A program made the translations under genes and the position numbers. Below are positions 60,352-64,000 of a DNA stretch of 64,000 nucleotides, in pieces. Every line of letters begins with the position of its first letter. Position 1 is the first letter of the stretch. This DNA comes from Hwangdonia lutea (lineage in GTDB: Bacteria > Bacteroidota > Bacteroidia > Flavobacteriales > Flavobacteriaceae), in the NCBI RefSeq assembly GCF_032814565.1, contig NZ_CP136521.1, forward strand, positions 744,001-808,000, in the 5' to 3' direction. The notes under the pieces are model-generated. The model made no database searches. It was given only the letters and a program-made list of their open reading frames with translations, and was not told the DNA's origin.

Positions 60352-62304
60352 TACGCGATTAAGCTTTCTGGACAATAACATTTTTAGACTCGAATAGTCT
60401 TTTACTTCTTCAAGTATATTTCTGTTCGAGTCTATTTTGTTATGCAAGGTTTCTTGCTGAAATTCTTTTACTTTCTGGTCAATTAAAAAACAGCGTAAAC
60501 TTAAAATGGTTTCGCTAACCAGTTGCGCCACACTAGTGGTTTTTTCTTTTGGAAAAATATTCATCCTATTCCAATCGTCCAAAGCATAACGTTCGTCGTC
60601 CATTAAAATGGTGGTAATTTCGTTTGCCATATCTTGGTCTACCGAATTGATAAAAGTTTTTAACTCAAAATCCTCAGTTTGGTTAAGCCTATCAATAATG
60701 GTATAATACAATGTCTTAAATTGTGGGTTCGAAAATTGCATTTCATCATCTTGTAAATCTAAAAACACTTTTTCGAAAACTTTGGCCCGTTGTATTACGG
60801 GTTCTAAAATAAGTTCGTTTTTATCATTTTCCTTTAAAACCAAATCTTCAAAATCTTCGGTTTTGTTTCCATAAAGTAATAATACCTCAATTATTTTTCG
60901 TTCTAAAACATACTGCACGTCAACCTTTTTTACGGGCTGCTCGTGCTTTATGACATCAAAAGCTTTTTGTTCATTTTTTTGTTTTTTAGCTTCTTCTTGA
61001 AATTCCTTTTTATTGATTTGTGCCAAGGTACTAAACAAAACGGTTTCGCTAATGTCCATAATTCTGGCACATTCTTGAACGTAGATTTCTTTTTTAATAC
61101 GATCGGGAATTTTAGAAATACTATTAACAATATCCCTAACCGTTTCGGCTTTTTTTATAGGATCGTTTTTAGATTCTTCAAACAAAACCGAAGCTTTAAA
61201 CTGAATAAAGTCTTTAGAGTTTTCATCTAAATACAGCGCAAGCTCTTCAAGAGAATTCTTTTTGGCAAAGCTATCGGGGTCTTCGCCATCGGGAAATGCA
61301 CATACTTTTACATTCATCCCCTGTTCCAAAATTAAATCGATACCGCGAAGTGAAGCGCGCATACCTGCCGCATCGCTATCAAACAATACCGTAATGTTTT
61401 TGGTTAACCTATTTATAATCCTGATTTGATCTGAGGTTAGCGCCGTTCCAGACGAAGACACCACGTTTTTTATACCCGTTTGGTGAAACTGAATAACATC
61501 GGTATAACCTTCAACTAAATAACAATTATCCTCTTTGGCAATGCTTTGTTTGGCATGGTAAATACCGTACAGCACTTTACTTTTATGATAAATATCGCTC
61601 TCTGGGGAATTTAAGTATTTAGCGGCTTTTTTATCGTTGATCAATATACGCCCGCCGAATCCCAATACACGACCGCTCATACTTTTTATGGGGAATAAAA
61701 CACGCCCCTTAAACCTGTCGAAACGCTTTTCGCCCTTAACAATGGTGAGCCCTGTTTTTTCAAGATAATCGATGTTATAACCTTGTTTTAAGGCCTCATC
61801 TGTAAAAGCTTGCCACTCGTCGAGCGCATATCCTAAATCAAACGTTTTAATGGTTTCTTCAGTAAATCCGCGCTCTTTAAAATAGCTTAATCCTATCGAT
61901 TTTCCCTGATCGGTTTTATGCAATATATTTTGAAAATATTTACTCGCATACTCGCTTACCAAATACAAACTTTCCCTTTCGTTAGCGGCTTGTTTTTGCT
62001 CGTCGGACTGCACGGTTTCTTCAATTTCAATATTGTATTTTTTAGCCAAATACCTAATGGCCTCGGGATAAGTAAAATGCTCGTGTTCCATTAAAAACGC
62101 CACGACATTACCCCCTTTTCCACTGGAAAAATCCTTCCAAATTTGCTTTACGGGCGATACCATAAAACTTGGTGAGCGCTCATCGGAAAACGGACTTAAA
62201 CCCTTAAAGTTACTGCCTGCTTTTTTTAACTGAACAAAATCACCAATAACCTCTTCTACACGGGCGGTTTCGAATACTTGGTCTATGGACGATGCTGATA
62301 TCAA
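60346..62304 (-). CDS. dnaG: DNA primase
   Basis: A 652-residue primase: N-terminal zinc-binding-type domain (residues ~1-100), RNA polymerase core with the TOPRIM subdomain (NCYLVEGYTDVIQFHQTG near 262, LFDSDAAGMRASLRGIDL near 311) and a C-terminal DnaB-interacting domain (about 440-650). In the first domain the four zinc ligands C-H-C-C are replaced: S37 and S40 (GLSPFSDERSPSF) and D58 and S61 (KDFSSGKGGN). The fold is otherwise recognisable. Start is a TTG at 62304. It makes RNA primers for replication. Confidence 0.95.
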   Translation of the reverse strand: MISASSIDQVFETARVEEVIGDFVQLKKAGSNFKGLSPFSDERSPSFMVSPVKQIWKDFSSGKGGNVVAFLMEHEHFTYPEAIRYLAKKYNIEIEETVQSDEQKQAANERESLYLVSEYASKYFQNILHKTDQGKSIGLSYFKERGFTEETIKTFDLGYALDEWQAFTDEALKQGYNIDYLEKTGLTIVKGEKRFDRFKGRVLFPIKSMSGRVLGFGGRILINDKKAAKYLNSPESDIYHKSKVLYGIYHAKQSIAKEDNCYLVEGYTDVIQFHQTGIKNVVSSSGTALTSDQIRIINRLTKNITVLFDSDAAGMRASLRGIDLILEQGMNVKVCAFPDGEDPDSFAKKNSLEELALYLDENSKDFIQFKASVLFEESKNDPIKKAETVRDIVNSISKIPDRIKKEIYVQECARIMDISETVLFSTLAQINKKEFQEEAKKQKNEQKAFDVIKHEQPVKKVDVQYVLERKIIEVLLLYGNKTEDFEDLVLKENDKNELILEPVIQRAKVFEKVFLDLQDDEMQFSNPQFKTLYYTIIDRLNQTEDFELKTFINSVDQDMANEITTILMDDERYALDDWNRMNIFPKEKTTSVAQLVSETILSLRCFLIDQKVKEFQQETLHNKIDSNRNILEEVKDYSSLKMLLSRKLNRVL

Positions 62305-62357
62305 AGGAGAAAACTTAATTTATGTGTAAATGTAATATAATCTATTTTGAAGTAAAA

Positions 62358-62390
62358 CAAAAAGAGCTTCAATATTGAAACTCTTTTATT
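62358..62390 (-). terminator. Intrinsic terminator of the beta-barrel gene
   Basis: On the minus strand AAGAGTTTCAA / TTGAAGCTCTT (one G-T pair) followed by TTTTTGTTTT, ~22 bases past the stop. Confidence 0.85.
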
Positions 62391-62411
62391 TTATAAATAG
62401 ACTTTCAAATA

Positions 62412-63503
62412 TCAATCCATATCAAACCTAACGCCTAGCGATATGTTATTCTGGTCTGCAATTTGGTCTTTAAAAATAGGTGATAAATCGTATTTTACAT
62501 ATAATGCCGTACTGCCAACAGCTATATAACTGCTAATGCCGTACACCAAATTGGTGGTATTTAAACCGCCTTTTATCTTATCTTTTTGTCGGTTTCCGTC
62601 AACTGAATATTTTAACTTTTGCCGTGTCCCAATATTAAATCCCGCATATCCTCCAAGGCCAATTTTAAACTTATTTCGCGTTGAATATCTAAAATAATCG
62701 TCCTTTTCAATTTTTTTGGATGGTCCAAACTCAAAATGTACAGGAAATACTAAATTGGTTATGGACAACTTCGACTTTTTAAGGTTTTCAGGAAACACAT
62801 CCAACATGGTTTGGTTGCCTTGACTTACAAAATATTGATTGTCGGTTGGTTTCAATCCGTTTATTTGAAACGAATACCCATATTTAAAACGTAAAAAGTT
62901 TGAGTTTTTAAACACCCGGGTTTTCCACGCCCAACCTATTTCGAAAAACCGAGAACCTCCAAACTTATAGGGCGAATTGTCAAGGTTGTCGCCTTCAACA
63001 ATGGCATTGTTTAAACCAAAGGCCAGCACCAAATCGCTGGTGGTTCGTCTATCGTATTTTCGGTGTCTATGCTTGTCGCGTCGCTTTGTCCCAAAAAATA
63101 TAAATTCGTCATCGGTTTCGCCTTTTCCAATTCTAAAAACAAATTGATCGTCGGCTTCCGCTTCTTCACTATTGTAAACAGAATCATTTCGTTGTAAAAG
63201 AGAAAGTTTATTATTAATAATGGCTATTCGGTTTTCAATGTTTAAGGCATGTTTTTTGGCCGCTTCCTTTTTTAGTTTTTCGGCTTCCTGAAAGGTAATT
63301 TCATTGCCATCCAATTGCTTGTTTATGGCTTCAACCTCAGTTTTTAATAACTCGCGTTCCTCGGTTTTAATCTTATCCTTTAAAGCTCTAAGAGTCTTTA
63401 TTTGTTCTTGATTATTGGTGTTGGAAATGGTGTCTTGCGCAGTGATTAAGTGCACATTTAAACACAGCACCGCTAGTGCTAAATACTTTGTAATGGTTTG
63501 CAT
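62412..63503 (-). CDS. Outer-membrane beta-barrel protein with N-terminal coiled coil
   Basis: A 363-residue protein: signal peptide (residues ~1-22, ending LITAQD), a charged coiled coil of about 90 residues (KTEERELLKTEVEAINKQLD, FQEAEKLKKEAAKKHALNIE), then a beta-barrel domain (about 160-363, starting after the basic linker RRDKHRHRKYDRR) ending SLGVRFDMD. Similar proteins follow sigma-factor genes in flavobacteria and are annotated only as outer-membrane beta-barrel proteins. Preceded on the same strand by a partial coiled-coil gene 60 bases upstream, probably the same operon. Function unknown. Confidence 0.8.
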   Translation of the reverse strand: MQTITKYLALAVLCLNVHLITAQDTISNTNNQEQIKTLRALKDKIKTEERELLKTEVEAINKQLDGNEITFQEAEKLKKEAAKKHALNIENRIAIINNKLSLLQRNDSVYNSEEAEADDQFVFRIGKGETDDEFIFFGTKRRDKHRHRKYDRRTTSDLVLAFGLNNAIVEGDNLDNSPYKFGGSRFFEIGWAWKTRVFKNSNFLRFKYGYSFQINGLKPTDNQYFVSQGNQTMLDVFPENLKKSKLSITNLVFPVHFEFGPSKKIEKDDYFRYSTRNKFKIGLGGYAGFNIGTRQKLKYSVDGNRQKDKIKGGLNTTNLVYGISSYIAVGSTALYVKYDLSPIFKDQIADQNNISLGVRFDMD

Positions 63504-63563
63504 AACTGTTCGTTTTTTGCCCTAATTGGGTATTGATTTATAAATTGAATTTTGATGAAATTA

Positions 63564-64000
63564 TTAGTCGTTACGTTGCGCCACAGCTGTTTTTACCGTA
63601 ATGAAATTTTCTTTTAAAGCTTTAAAAACCTTATCTCTAAAGGATTCGTCCAGCTCGTTCTCAACATCCTGAAGCAATGCCAAGGCATCAACTTTTTTTG
63701 TGCTTTCGTTGTACAATCGTTTTAATTTAATGTCGTTTTGAGCTTCAATTAACAAGGCTTCAATCTCATTTTCTGTAACTTGGTTTTCGTCATTTTTTAA
63801 GGTATTGGCTTGAGCTATGACTTCTTGTATTTTCTGCTCTTCGAGTGTTAACTTTTCTGGAATTATTTTGACAGGTTCAACATGGGTTTCTTTTGTGTTT
63901 TGAATATCTTTTTCTTCAGCGACAAGCGTTGTTTCTTTAATTGAATTAGTATGGATTACCGTTGATTTTTTTTGAATTTGATTGGGTTGATTACCTTCTT
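63564..64000 (-). CDS. Polar, Glu/Lys-rich protein, partial (N-terminus beyond window)
   Basis: The last ~145 codons of a gene read from the right edge of the window. The frame is open to 64000 without a stop, so the TTG at 63755 is not the real start. The visible part is low in hydrophobic residues: a linker rich in Thr, Val, Lys and Glu (ETTLVAEEKDIQNTKETHVE), then a helical end (LTLEEQKIQEVIAQANTLKN, LIEAQNDIKLKRLYNE, DVENELDESFRDKVFKALK). It could be the extracytoplasmic part of an anti-sigma-like protein, given the barrel gene downstream. Not otherwise recognised. Confidence 0.7.
   Translation of the reverse strand, partial: EGNQPNQIQKKSTVIHTNSIKETTLVAEEKDIQNTKETHVEPVKIIPEKLTLEEQKIQEVIAQANTLKNDENQVTENEIEALLIEAQNDIKLKRLYNESTKKVDALALLQDVENELDESFRDKVFKALKENFITVKTAVAQRND

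Noticed and set aside
1-64000. Genomic island, prophage or defence system
   Set aside because: Gene content is mostly core, composition is even, and no integrase, transposase, phage structural gene, restriction enzyme, toxin-antitoxin pair or Cas gene is recognised.

Overview
The window is chromosomal DNA from a member of the Flavobacteriaceae (phylum Bacteroidota); the genus cannot be fixed by eye. Evidence for this is the low GC content, the TAnnTTTG type of -7 promoter box in front of many genes, lack of strong Shine-Dalgarno sequences, gliding genes gldB and gldC, type IX secretion (T9SS) sorting domains, exosortase XrtF, an alternative GlmU-like protein, and the short Bacteroidota form of CarB. 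I see no rRNA, tRNA, transposase, prophage or CRISPR array.

Layout. 1-3.4 kb: ECF sigma factor with its probable anti-sigma factor (cut by the window edge), an S41 protease and a Dph6-like ATPase. 3.4-8.8 kb: a vitamin B12 uptake locus, with a TonB receptor behind a cobalamin riboswitch and a divergent binding protein-permease-ATPase operon. 8.9-13.1 kb: TPR protein, RmuC, thioesterase, DoxX-like protein. 13.2-16.7 kb: sigma factor followed by an OB-fold protein, a T9SS-exported cupredoxin, a DUF5777 barrel, a mono-haem lipoprotein and YceI; this is the best candidate for an undescribed system (a surface redox module). 16.7-29.6 kb: carB, rpmH, cls, a lytic transglycosylase, mtaB, lysoplasmalogenase, a frameshifted small membrane gene, a PD40 protein, the GlmU-like gene, rpmE2. 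29.8-36.8 kb: DUF4199, a GT2 glycosyltransferase, phosphohexomutase, MsbA-like ABC exporter, and a second sigma/anti-sigma cassette. 37-43 kb: YCF48-like lipoprotein, an esterase/M17 aminopeptidase/ATP-grasp operon, a transglutaminase. 43.4-47.9 kb: a T9SS propeller protein and a probable copper locus (HMA protein, TonB receptor, Cys-rich small protein). 47.9-51.3 kb: XrtF pair, GAF-type methionine sulfoxide reductase, purH. 51.7-57.3 kb: the rod-shape operon mreB-mreC-mreD-mrdA-rodA. 57.4-64 kb: gldC, gldB, nadE, an atypical response regulator, dnaG, a beta-barrel protein and a partial coiled-coil protein.

Most of the window is housekeeping: cell envelope growth (mre/rod, cls, lytic transglycosylase, GlmU-like, GT2), nucleotide and cofactor synthesis (carB, purH, nadE), B12 and metal uptake, and gliding. 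Points that stand out are a large insertion inside the cobalamin riboswitch, a primase zinc-binding domain without zinc ligands, a response regulator with Glu in place of the phospho-Asp, and two copies of a structured ~120-base intergenic element next to several families of palindromic repeats.
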